64,000 bases of DNA. Source: Gemmobacter aquaticus (GTDB lineage Bacteria; Pseudomonadota; Alphaproteobacteria; Rhodobacterales; Rhodobacteraceae). The stretch spans positions 1-64,000 of the forward strand of contig NZ_VOAK01000002.1 in the NCBI RefSeq assembly GCF_007859075.1, given 5' to 3'. The notes under the pieces were generated by a model that saw only the letters and a list, made by a program, of their open reading frames with translations, was not told the DNA's origin and did not search any database. Below are positions 53,601 to 61,290 of this stretch, piece by piece (positions within the stretch are counted from its first letter, which is position 1; every line of letters begins with the position of its first letter). The position numbers and the translations under genes were made by a program.

Positions 53601-54180
53601 AGCCGATGATCTCCACGTCCTTGCAGTCGTCCTCGGGCATGGCGTCGCGCAGGCGGGCGAGGATCGAGGTCGGCGAGAGCAGATCCTCGGGCATCAGGAG
53701 TTCGGTGTAGTCGCCCACCTTCTCGAACAGGAAGGGCATGGGCTTGTGCCATGCGTTGCAGGCATGGACCAGCAGCAGGCGATAGGCCTCGCCCTGCGGG
53801 TCGCGGCTGGGGCTGCGGCCGTCAAGAAGGGCCGCGATGGTTGCGGGCGCGCCTTCGGGCAGGTTGCCCGCCATCGCCTCGGCCAGGATCTCGGGCCGCG
53901 TGGCGTCGCCCTCGGGCGAGACGACGCGCGGATTGGTGTAGCCGTTCACGTCCATGAATCGGAGCGCGGTGAAGCGGTTGAACCAGGTGTAGGCGACCTG
54001 TTCGATGACCTGCGCCTTGCCGGTCTGCGCGATGGCGGCGTCGAGCTTCTTCATCGCCGCGGGATTCTCGCGTCGGGCGGAGGATGCCGGGTCGATGACG
54101 ACGGCAAGCTTCGCGGTGACCTGATCGATCAGAAGATTGCGCGCGGCTTGCGCGAATTTCTTGAGGGCGTTGGTATCCAT
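50677..54180 (-). CDS. pglX: BREX adenine-specific DNA methyltransferase PglX
   Basis: The protein has 1167 aa, near the family norm. Motif I is VCDPACGSGHML (residues 285-295) and motif IV NPPYAG (462-467), an N6-adenine methyltransferase pattern; TQLFTPHWIVRYLVE precedes the core. The part after NPPY up to about residue 815 is the target-recognition region. Its DNA (about 51730-52780) is much less GC-rich than the flanks, suggesting it was swapped in from another source. PglX methylates host DNA so that BREX attacks unmethylated phage. It abuts brxC. Confidence 0.95.
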   Translation of the reverse strand: MDTNALKKFAQAARNLLIDQVTAKLAVVIDPASSARRENPAAMKKLDAAIAQTGKAQVIEQVAYTWFNRFTALRFMDVNGYTNPRVVSPEGDATRPEILAEAMAGNLPEGAPATIAALLDGRSPSRDPQGEAYRLLLVHACNAWHKPMPFLFEKVGDYTELLMPEDLLSPTSILARLRDAMPEDDCKDVEIIGWLYQFYISEKKDQVFAGLKKNQKITAENIPAATQLFTPHWIVRYLVENSLGRLWLLNRPGSRLAERMDYYIAPEEPETDFLKIGKPEEIKVCDPACGSGHMLTYAFDLLYAIYEEEGYEADRIPALILQHNLTGVEIDDRAGALAAFALAMKAAARLGRRRFLRMEAKPDICVLQNVTFTPAEMQDVAAVVGRDLFSSALRETLGQFGQAKNFGSLIVPKLRDPAETLRVGEARDFGGDLLLKEVQERVVAVLRMAEALSPKYHVVVANPPYAGARGVNDSLAGFLKANYEPAKHDIFSAFIVRIKEMITHTGSAGIMCPNVWMYISSYEELRRILLRDGSLHCLVELPLSGFKGATVQICAFAFDRKKPTRESKFIRLVDFSGGDSEMAKFTANAVGGVADHYSFSIKQESFSAVPTAIFAYWLSPHSLSLFGSSEELRKIAEPRQGLATSDNGRFLRAWHEVESEKIFLGATGQDEATESRRKWFPYNKGGAFRRWYGNNEFLINWEDSGREVMAYAADLYGSPTRTIKNIQYYFRSGITWTYINSTYLGMRHSPSGFIFDVAGSSVFPPTNLHWPLLGYLCSSVAKKFIDVINPTLNIQAGSVGRLPIVMEGLSAVDPSAPKSAVAASKRDWDAYETSWDFTTLPLLSPDHRAGTLEATYAHLRAHWQGMTREMQRLEEENNRIFIDAYGLQDELTPEVPIEEITLTCNPAYRYGVKGTAEEREKRLLADTMAEFLSYAVGCMFGRYSLDAPGLILANQGEGLADYLSRVPEPSFLPDEDNVIPVLDADWFADDIVDRFRKFLRVTFGEAHFRENLAFIEAQIGDIRKYFTKGFYDDHVKRYKKRPIYWMFSSPKGTFQALIYMHRYRPDTVSVLLNDYLREFIRKLEAERARLEKLSDDPAATQTQRTKALKDVGVIAKQLAELEEWEREVIFPLAQAKIEIDLDDGVKRNYPLFGAALKPIKGLEAADE

Positions 54181-57100
54181 CAGACGATCACCTTCTTGCC
54201 CGCGGCGATCTCGGCCATCAGGGTCTTGCGCAGTTCATTGACGTATTGGTCGACATCAGCTTCCTCGGCGAGGTAGGGGCGCGGATAGGCCACCTTGATG
54301 TCCGAGGCGTTGACGTAGGACGGCGGCCGTGGCGCCGGGGCGGGCCGGTCCTTCATGCCGGGGTCGGCCGGAGCGGGCGCGGGGGGCTGGGTCATCCGCG
54401 CGATGTCCGCCAGAATCTGCTGCATCAGCCCGGAGCGCGCACCATTCGCCCGGTCGCGCAGGATCGGGATCATAGTGACCGCATCGAGACCCGCCTTGTG
54501 CGTGGCGAGACTGCGGCGGATCTTGTCCTGATGCTCGGGGGTGAGGGCGTGGAACTCGGCCGTCTGGGCGACCTTGTCGGCGCATTCATCGACGGCGGCG
54601 ATGACCGCCTTGCGCTCCTTCAGGACATCGAGTTCGACCTTGTCCTTCAGAGCGTAAAGGTCGGACTTCAGCGCCTGGATCGCCGTGCCCTTGTAGCAGT
54701 CGGGGTCGCGCAGAGCGGCACGCAGCTTTTCCCCGGCCACGGCATCGACATAGCTGATGTTGGCCTCTTGTGCCTGCAGGAAGTCGCGAACGTCGTCATA
54801 GATTTCCCGCTGAGCCCCGCCCATGAAACTGCGGATCTTGTCGAGGATGTTCTCCTTGGCATTCAGCAGCGCATCTTCCTGCTTGACCGGTTCGGTGATG
54901 TACCAGGCAGCGGGTTTGCCGACCATGGCGACAACCTGATCCCGCAAGGGCTCCAGCGCCGCCACGAACGGGTACTTGTAGTTTTCGGTGACGAGCCGGC
55001 TCAGTTCGTCCGCCAGCTTGCGGATGCTTTCCGCCCATTCGCCGCCGAGAACCCGCGCATCGGAACCGTCGGCAGGCAGGCCGAAGAGCTCCTTGTAGAG
55101 GTCCTTGGCCGCACGGATCTGGGATGCCGTGAACTCCAGTTGCGGGGTCAGGAGGATATTGCCCAGCATGTGGCTATTGTTCAGCGCCCGGGCCAGTTCG
55201 GCCCCTTCCAGTGGCGTGCCGTCCGAGCGGGCCTCGCACTTGCCTTTGCCGGAAAGGCTCGCGGTGAGGCACAGGGTGGCGACCGTCGGCCAGCCATAGG
55301 GCTTCGCGCCGAAGCGTTCGGTCAGATACTTGGCCGAGACCTTCACGCCGTTGCGTGCCTGGCTCTGAATGTGGTTCAGCACATCTTGCTCGGCTTCTGT
55401 CAGGCCGGTACCAGCTTCGCCAAACAGAGTGGACGTCGGACTCGCGGCCTTGGCGATGTCTGCCTCGACGTAGTTCACGCCCCTCAGCATCGGCAGGTTG
55501 ACATAGACCTTGTCGACAAGCGCCTGGAATGCCTTGACGACGCGATCCTGGGGATCGTCGCCGCCGATGTCCAGTTCATCACCCCGGACGAAGAGCCGAG
55601 CGGCGGCCATGAGTTTCCGCAGCCGAAGTTCCAGATCCTTCGCGCGGCGGCCGTTTTGCTCACCCTTCTCAAGAATAATCCGGTCACGCCCGGGCTGAGG
55701 TGACCCGCTGCGCGACTGCCGGATGAACTTGTCGGTCTGCCGGAAGAGGGTCAGATCCCGAATGAACCGCACATCCGGCTGCAGCACGATCGCAAGCTCC
55801 TCGCGCCCCATGTTGCGCATGCGCACGGCATCTGGAGCGGCGGCATCGTCGTTGAATGGACTGATGATGTTGATCGAAAGCTCATATTCCCGGCCGAGCA
55901 GATGGTCGTCCAGTTTGCGGCTGAAGGAATACTCGTAGCCTGTTGTCAGGTGCTTGATCTTCCGGTGCCGGAGGACTGTGTCGAAGGCAAGCGTTTCCAG
56001 CTCCTTGGTGATCTCTGTCGGATCGACATCCAGCGCCTTGATCTCAGCCTCGACGTCCTTCTCCTCGTTCGTAAGGAACTCGTAGATCTCACCATTGCGC
56101 TGAATGTAGGTTTCGCGCTCGAGGCGCGCCAAGGCATCCTCGATCTTTCGACGTTGTCCCGCCTGATCAACCTCGAAATCCGACAGCAGAAGAACACTGA
56201 TGTTGCGCACAGTCGGCTTGAATTCCTTGACATATTTGACAAGGAACAGAGCCTTCAGCACGCGAACCGCGAAGGGATCGTCCAGGTTCCGCTCGGCGAT
56301 CTGGATGGACTGTTGAACGGACGACTTCAATGCGGTGCGGATGCCTTCGAACATCAGGTCAAAGGTCGCAAGCCCTCCGACCGGAAGATCGGCAAGGCTC
56401 TTGGCAACCTCCTGGAACACGCCGAGCATCGACCGTTCGCCGACGGAACTGTGCTTGCCCTCGAAGGCATTGTGCTGGGAGAGCGATGTGATCGCCATCT
56501 GAAACAGCGTGTACTGATAGGGCGGGAACGGGTAACTCGCGATGAAGTGCTCGCGGTCACGATAGTTCTTGAGGCGGATTGAACCGTCCGCGAAATCAAA
56601 CAAGGTTTTGAGGTTGTTCTCTTCCTTATCGTGCAAATTGCCGAGTTTGATCTGAGCCTTGTCGGTCTTGGACAGCAGGCGGCGCTGAATGACCTCGGCC
56701 ACATCCGCCGAGTTCAAGGGCATGCGGTTTGAAAAGCGTGCCTGGATCTTCGAGAAGTCGTTCTCTTGCCGTGCCGTCATATCGCCCACGACTTCGGTGA
56801 TGGCCTGCTGCGCCGTCACGATGATCCACGCTTGTCCCTTGCACTTCGTGTTGAGACTCTCCGCAATGGTCTGAAGGTTCGTCATCAGCTTGACGTTGTC
56901 GGCAATATACTGGCCGACCTCGTCGACGAAGAAGTTCAGCCGGAAGTTGGGTACCTGACGGTCGATCCAAGTCTTGACTGTGTTTGCGAAGTCTTCAATC
57001 GAGACCCGGGTATCTTTTCGGTACTGAGAAAGGATATCCTTGGCATCGGCAGGATCTGCACCGGTTGCCCGCGCGAATGCGGCAGCGATGTTGCGCCCCT

Positions 57101-57701
57101 CCAGCAGAGCCTCTTCGCGGCCACGTGTCTCCCAAGGCTTCCCCGAGAGCTCGAGGAACGCCGCCTTGAACGCCTCGAACTGGCCACGCTCATCGAGTTG
57201 CCGTTCGAACTGCGCGATGTGTGGCTGCTTGCCGTAATAGCCGCACATCTCGTCGAAGACCTTCTGGAAAACTGAAAGCAACGCGTCGACGTCGTTCTTC
57301 GAGATCACGTCCGCTTTCTGGTCGATGTTGAAAAGAATCGACTTCGACGGGATCGACACGGCTTTGCGCAGAGCACCTGCGAGCATAGGCTCGTCCTTCA
57401 GCTTTTCAGCGAAGATATCGAACGCCTTGATCCCATCGACTTCGCGGTTTTCCAGCAAGAGCGCCAGCATCTTCAGAAGGTGCGATTTGCCCGAGCCGAA
57501 GAAGCCGGAAATCCACACACCATTCGCGGTCTTGTAGTTGTTGTAGGCGTCAAGGAATTGCTCAAGCCGCTGCCCGATCTCTCCGGTAATCACGTATTCG
57601 TCGAGCTCGATCCGGAGGCTCGCCTCGTCATCCGCCTTGATGACGCCATCGATGGCACGGTCGACGGGCTTCTCAAATATTTCGCGCATCGCAATCGTCA
57701 T
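54180..57701 (-). CDS. brxC: BREX ATPase BrxC
   Basis: The protein has 1173 aa. Walker A GFFGSGKS at residues 66-73, within VWISGFFGSGKSHLLKMLA, and NFFVDEVGQYI (Walker B region) plus AWIIVTAQQAITEVVGDM identify the BrxC/PglY P-loop family. The rest is helical with long coiled parts. BrxC is a large ATPase core component of type I BREX. It lies 4 bp after brxB and shares its last base with the pglX start. Confidence 0.95.
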   Translation of the reverse strand: MTIAMREIFEKPVDRAIDGVIKADDEASLRIELDEYVITGEIGQRLEQFLDAYNNYKTANGVWISGFFGSGKSHLLKMLALLLENREVDGIKAFDIFAEKLKDEPMLAGALRKAVSIPSKSILFNIDQKADVISKNDVDALLSVFQKVFDEMCGYYGKQPHIAQFERQLDERGQFEAFKAAFLELSGKPWETRGREEALLEGRNIAAAFARATGADPADAKDILSQYRKDTRVSIEDFANTVKTWIDRQVPNFRLNFFVDEVGQYIADNVKLMTNLQTIAESLNTKCKGQAWIIVTAQQAITEVVGDMTARQENDFSKIQARFSNRMPLNSADVAEVIQRRLLSKTDKAQIKLGNLHDKEENNLKTLFDFADGSIRLKNYRDREHFIASYPFPPYQYTLFQMAITSLSQHNAFEGKHSSVGERSMLGVFQEVAKSLADLPVGGLATFDLMFEGIRTALKSSVQQSIQIAERNLDDPFAVRVLKALFLVKYVKEFKPTVRNISVLLLSDFEVDQAGQRRKIEDALARLERETYIQRNGEIYEFLTNEEKDVEAEIKALDVDPTEITKELETLAFDTVLRHRKIKHLTTGYEYSFSRKLDDHLLGREYELSINIISPFNDDAAAPDAVRMRNMGREELAIVLQPDVRFIRDLTLFRQTDKFIRQSRSGSPQPGRDRIILEKGEQNGRRAKDLELRLRKLMAAARLFVRGDELDIGGDDPQDRVVKAFQALVDKVYVNLPMLRGVNYVEADIAKAASPTSTLFGEAGTGLTEAEQDVLNHIQSQARNGVKVSAKYLTERFGAKPYGWPTVATLCLTASLSGKGKCEARSDGTPLEGAELARALNNSHMLGNILLTPQLEFTASQIRAAKDLYKELFGLPADGSDARVLGGEWAESIRKLADELSRLVTENYKYPFVAALEPLRDQVVAMVGKPAAWYITEPVKQEDALLNAKENILDKIRSFMGGAQREIYDDVRDFLQAQEANISYVDAVAGEKLRAALRDPDCYKGTAIQALKSDLYALKDKVELDVLKERKAVIAAVDECADKVAQTAEFHALTPEHQDKIRRSLATHKAGLDAVTMIPILRDRANGARSGLMQQILADIARMTQPPAPAPADPGMKDRPAPAPRPPSYVNASDIKVAYPRPYLAEEADVDQYVNELRKTLMAEIAAGKKVIV

Positions 57702-57705
57702 CGGA

Positions 57706-58308
57706 TCAAACCTCGTAGTTCAGAATATTAAAGGCCCGGTAGTACTTGTCGTCGTGCAGGCGCCCGAACAGATCAAGCGAGGCTCCGGTCGCGAGCGCGT
57801 GGGTGTAGCTGCCAGGGAAGAACAGCACGGTCGGCTTGTCCTTGGCTGTACTCTGGAGATTGTTCAGCACGTTGTGCGACCGGATGTAAGGATAGACCTC
57901 GCCGACGCCGGACAGGAAGATCACGTCATGCGGTGTGGCTGCGATGGCGTCGCCGATCTTCGGAATGAGGTTGGCTTTCGGATCGAGCACGGATTGCAGA
58001 AGCTCCCGGATCTCTCCCTTGTCGGTGTCCGGCTCGATCTCGAGGATCTGATCGAGAATACCGCGCTCTTCGAGAATGGCGAGCGACAGATCGTACAGGC
58101 TCAGGTCGAGAACCGCGATCCCGGCATGGTTTATTCGGGTCACCAGATCCAATCGATCTTCAACCATCGACAGTCCTTCTTCTGCCGGGTACGGGCAGAT
58201 GAAGAACGGCACTTCATTGCCGAGGCCCTGCTTAGTCAGGAACCGCTGGCTGGTGACAACCCTGAACAGATGCTCTGCCCGCTCTTTCCGGCTTGTAGGC
58301 TTTCTCAC
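57706..58308 (-). CDS. brxB: BREX protein BrxB
   Basis: The protein has 200 aa: ERAEHLFRVVTSQRFLTKQG, then EVPFFICPYPAEEGLSMVEDR, ending LFGRLHDDKYYRAFNILNYE, matching the BrxB (DUF1788) family. It is a small core component of unknown biochemical role. It overlaps brxA by 4 bp and is followed by brxC after a 4-bp gap. Confidence 0.93.
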   Translation of the reverse strand: MRKPTSRKERAEHLFRVVTSQRFLTKQGLGNEVPFFICPYPAEEGLSMVEDRLDLVTRINHAGIAVLDLSLYDLSLAILEERGILDQILEIEPDTDKGEIRELLQSVLDPKANLIPKIGDAIAATPHDVIFLSGVGEVYPYIRSHNVLNNLQSTAKDKPTVLFFPGSYTHALATGASLDLFGRLHDDKYYRAFNILNYEV

Positions 58309-58925
58309 AGGGTGCCTCCATCACGGCTCAATCCGGGGAACACCGCGAGATCCCGTGGACTTCTTTCTGCCAACATCGCCTTGAGCCGCGGCGAGACATA
58401 AGCAGACAGGATCCGGTTGTCGTCGGTGATCACGTTTGCTTCACGCATCATCCGGAACAGCACCTGCCGCAGCTTCGCTCGGGTCGTCGGACTGATCCCT
58501 GCAAGCCCCTCATCCCATTCGGCTTTGGCTGCAAACAGGACGTCGAAGCTTTCCAACGGAAGATCGAACTGGAACGAAATGAATCGCTCGTGGATCACTT
58601 CAGTCGCGAACTCGCGGACAAATCGATACGCTCTGCACGTTGCGAGCCACAAGAGGGCCTGCTGATCCGACCGGTCCGCCGCCAGGACAAGGTAGTCGAG
58701 CTCCTCTTGGTCCAATGTTGAAATTCGGTTCACGATCTCACGAAGCGTCCTGCGACGAGAAGCAGTCTTGGGCAGAGACGTAACACCTCCGCCCAATGCG
58801 AGCCGCAATGTTGCGTCCCACGACTCCGATGGCTTGTGCAGTCGAGCGACTTCAACGCTTTCGTTGAGAAGCAGTCCACCAACGGCGAAAGACATCTTGT
58901 AAGGTTGGACACTCGCGCCGTTCAT
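58305..58925 (-). CDS. brxA: BREX protein BrxA
   Basis: The protein has 206 aa: MSFAVGGLLLNESVEVARLH at the N-terminus, NRISTLDQEELDYLVLAADR and LWLATCRAYRFVREFATEVI in the middle, matching BrxA (DUF1819), which in known structures is a helical DNA-binding protein related to NusB. Start 58925 overlaps the brxR stop by 4 bp. It is the first structural BREX gene. Confidence 0.93.
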   Translation of the reverse strand: MNGASVQPYKMSFAVGGLLLNESVEVARLHKPSESWDATLRLALGGGVTSLPKTASRRRTLREIVNRISTLDQEELDYLVLAADRSDQQALLWLATCRAYRFVREFATEVIHERFISFQFDLPLESFDVLFAAKAEWDEGLAGISPTTRAKLRQVLFRMMREANVITDDNRILSAYVSPRLKAMLAERSPRDLAVFPGLSRDGGTL

Positions 58926-59797
58926 TCTACAACTCTTTCGTCCCGCCGTTGGACCTCGATGTGGTTCAAAAGTACGATCTGCTGGTCCTGGGGCTTCCTG
59001 GCGGCGGGATCGGTGTCGAGCCCAAGCCGACGGAGCGCATAGTAAAGCAGCGCCCTTCGAACCCTGATCTCAGCCTTGCCACCCTTCATGCCGTAGTCGA
59101 GCGCGATAACCTTGGCCTGCGTCTCGGATAGGGCTGGGTGGGGGCCGATTTCCAGCGTTGCGAATGTGTGCCAGTCCTGATCGTTCTCGGGCAGAACGTC
59201 GGACGCGCGCGATGCGCGGATGTCCAGGATCCGGGACAGCAGGAAATCCTTGAACACTTCGTCGGTGACGCAGAATGCGCGGGCGTGCCAGCGGAAGCCG
59301 TCGAACGCGATGGCATGTGGGGCGATCCAGCGCCACCGGGGCTCCGGATTGGACAGGGACTGATACTGCACCTCGATCGCCTCGGATCGGCGGATCGCAT
59401 CGACCACGGACCGAAGGGTTGCAGGATCGACGCCACGCGCCGGGGTGGGGGCGGAATCGTAGGCGGGCAGTCCCGCGATCCAGCAGTCGTCCTGATCGAG
59501 GATGCCTTCGGCGACCGACCGCAGCTGGGCCAGGTATCGACCAGCATCCAGCTTGTCGAACACCGGCCTGAATCCCGGCTGGCGCACATAGGTCCGCAGG
59601 CTGCGGTCGTAGTCCATGTTCTGAGGGGCGAGGCCGATGTAGCGGCTCAGGTCGGAGGAGGCCTGGTTCACCGACAGCCCGAACTGCGTCATCACATCGC
59701 TGCGGTTCACATGCCCCTCCCAGAACAGGCGGAACTCGATGAACTCGAGCCTTTGCTCGACCCCCCAACGAAGCTCCGACCTGTCGTTGCTCACCAC
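58922..59797 (-). CDS. brxR: BrxR-type WYL transcription regulator of BREX
   Basis: The protein has 291 aa, GTG start at 59797 (or the next GTG, 59794). N-terminal winged helix (EFRLFWEGHVNRSDVMTQFG then SVNQASSDLSRYIGLAPQNM), a middle WYL domain (IEVQYQSLSNPEPRWRWIAP, FRWHARAFC) and a C-terminal WCX extension. BrxR regulators bind inverted repeats upstream of their own gene and repress BREX genes in studied systems. The gene is first in the operon and coupled to brxA by a 4-bp overlap. Confidence 0.92.
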   Translation of the reverse strand: MVSNDRSELRWGVEQRLEFIEFRLFWEGHVNRSDVMTQFGLSVNQASSDLSRYIGLAPQNMDYDRSLRTYVRQPGFRPVFDKLDAGRYLAQLRSVAEGILDQDDCWIAGLPAYDSAPTPARGVDPATLRSVVDAIRRSEAIEVQYQSLSNPEPRWRWIAPHAIAFDGFRWHARAFCVTDEVFKDFLLSRILDIRASRASDVLPENDQDWHTFATLEIGPHPALSETQAKVIALDYGMKGGKAEIRVRRALLYYALRRLGLDTDPAARKPQDQQIVLLNHIEVQRRDERVVE

Positions 59798-59810
59798 GCT
59801 CTCCCGTCAT

Positions 59811-59864
59811 CGGTCGATGCGCATGGAAATTATGCGCGCCCATTTTCTGGGCATTCCTCGACCG
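59811..59864 (-). promoter_or_regulatory. Candidate BrxR operator and BREX promoter
   Basis: Nested dyads lie just upstream of brxR: GCGCAT-N7-ATGCGC (59819-59837), GCCCA-N5-TGGGC (59838-59852), and an outer pair CGGTCGA (59811-59817) with TCGACCG (59858-59864). A CATAAT -10 candidate (minus strand, 59829-59834) falls inside the first dyad. This matches autorepression by BrxR binding over its promoter, as known for other BrxR; no strong -35 is seen. Confidence 0.6.
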
Positions 59865-59915
59865 TAGCCGCGTGATGCTTGGGGATCAATCGAAAAGGGA
59901 AGGGTTGGCGCGCAA

Positions 59916-61070
59916 TTATCCCAAGGATTGCCGCAGGTTCTGCGCGACGGCATCGGCCGCCATCCGCACGGGTTCCGACGCGAGATGGGCGTATCGCGCC
60001 GTGGTCTGGACCTGCGTGTGGCCAAGGAGCTTGCCGATCATCGGCAGTCCCTGACCCGAGGCCACGGCCGTGGACGCGAAGGTGTGGCGCAGATCGTGGA
60101 TGCGGACGTCCTTGACCCCGGCGCGAGCACGGACGCGCTGCCAGAAGGGTTGCAGATCACTCAGGGGCCTGCCGGGCAGGGTGCCGGAGATCACCCACGG
60201 GTTGCCGTCAATGCGCAGGGCGCCCCGAAGCAGGTCCACCACCGGCTGGCCAACGTGCACGACCTTCGCACCTGTCTTGGAATCCGGCAGGCGCAGGGCA
60301 GGGACGTCGAGATCGACGTAGGACCACTTCAGGGTCATGATCTCGTTCAGGCGGCACCCGGTCAGGATCAGCAGACGCGCGGCGAGGATGGCCGAGGGCA
60401 GCTCCACCCCTTCTGCTTCCATTTCGCGCAGCACCTCGCCAATCCGCCGCAGCTCCGCCGCGCTCAGGAACCGTTCGCGCTTCTCCTCGGGGTATTTCCG
60501 GATGTGCTTGCGCGGGTTGGTCCCGTCCGGACGCAGGCCCCACATCTCGGACAGGCTGAACATTTTCGAGATCACCTCGAGGCAGCGGTTGGCCTGATAG
60601 GGGATGTGGCGCAGGTCGTGGTGGAACTTCGCGACATCCGCTCGCGTGATCCCCGTGACCGTCAACTGCCCGAGGGCGGGCAGGATGAAGCGCTGCAGGT
60701 TCCGGCGATACTCCTTTCCCGTGCTGGCCTTCACACGGATGGCGATGTGTTCCTTGTCGAACCGTTCGGCCAGTTCCTTGATCGTGATGGCCTTGCGCCC
60801 GGCGTCGCGTTCGGCTGCAGGGTCCTGCCCGTTGCGCGCAGCGGCGACGATGGTGATGGCGCGGGTGCGTGCCTGTTCGCAGGTCAGCACGGTGCTGGGG
60901 CCAAGGCTGATCCGCCGCGACCGGCGTCCGGTGCGGTATTGCACGACGTAGGCTTTTCGCCCGCTTGGCAGCACCCGAAGTCCGAAGCCGGGGATGTCGC
61001 TGTCCCAGACGAAGTATTCGGCGGCTTGGGCTTCTGCGGCGTCGACGATGCGCTTTGTGAGTTTGGGCAT
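59916..61070 (-). CDS. int: Tyrosine-type phage integrase
   Basis: The protein has 384 aa starting at 61070 (MPKLTKRIVDAAEAQ). N-terminal DUF4102-like arm-binding domain (YFVWDSDIPGFGLRVLPSGRK in outline), SAM-like core-binding domain (IRVKASTGKEYRRNLQRFIL), then the catalytic domain with R240 (TGCRLNE), H325 and R328 (IHDLRHTFAS), H351 (LLGHTQ) and Y360 (ARYAH). It integrates the phage at tRNA-fMet. It is the expected recombinase for attL/attR and reads toward the BREX operon. An arm-like TGGAAGC lies 26 bp upstream of its start. Confidence 0.95.
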   Translation of the reverse strand: MPKLTKRIVDAAEAQAAEYFVWDSDIPGFGLRVLPSGRKAYVVQYRTGRRSRRISLGPSTVLTCEQARTRAITIVAAARNGQDPAAERDAGRKAITIKELAERFDKEHIAIRVKASTGKEYRRNLQRFILPALGQLTVTGITRADVAKFHHDLRHIPYQANRCLEVISKMFSLSEMWGLRPDGTNPRKHIRKYPEEKRERFLSAAELRRIGEVLREMEAEGVELPSAILAARLLILTGCRLNEIMTLKWSYVDLDVPALRLPDSKTGAKVVHVGQPVVDLLRGALRIDGNPWVISGTLPGRPLSDLQPFWQRVRARAGVKDVRIHDLRHTFASTAVASGQGLPMIGKLLGHTQVQTTARYAHLASEPVRMAADAVAQNLRQSLG

Positions 61071-61095
61071 GGGAGATCGGCTTCCGGGTTGTCTG

Positions 61096-61102
61096 GCTTC
61101 CA
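61096..61102 (-). other. Single integrase arm-like site upstream of int
   Basis: TGGAAGC on the minus strand, within CACTGTGGAAGCCA, shares CTGTGGAAGC with the second left-end site (201-210). It lies 26 bp from the int start, so binding here could let the integrase control its own gene. A chance match cannot be excluded. Confidence 0.35.
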
Positions 61103-61290
61103 CAGTGCGCAAGGCGGATGGTTAGTCAACGAACACATTGATATTGCGTGCAAAAAGGAAAATCCGCGCAATCTCACGCAAGGGGCTGCATCGCAGCCGT
61201 GGGCGGAAAGGATGGTCCGCACGAATCAGGACGCAGGTTCCGGTCGCTCAGTCGCGCTGCTAAGGTCTGCCAAAAAGCAGCGGAATCCCG

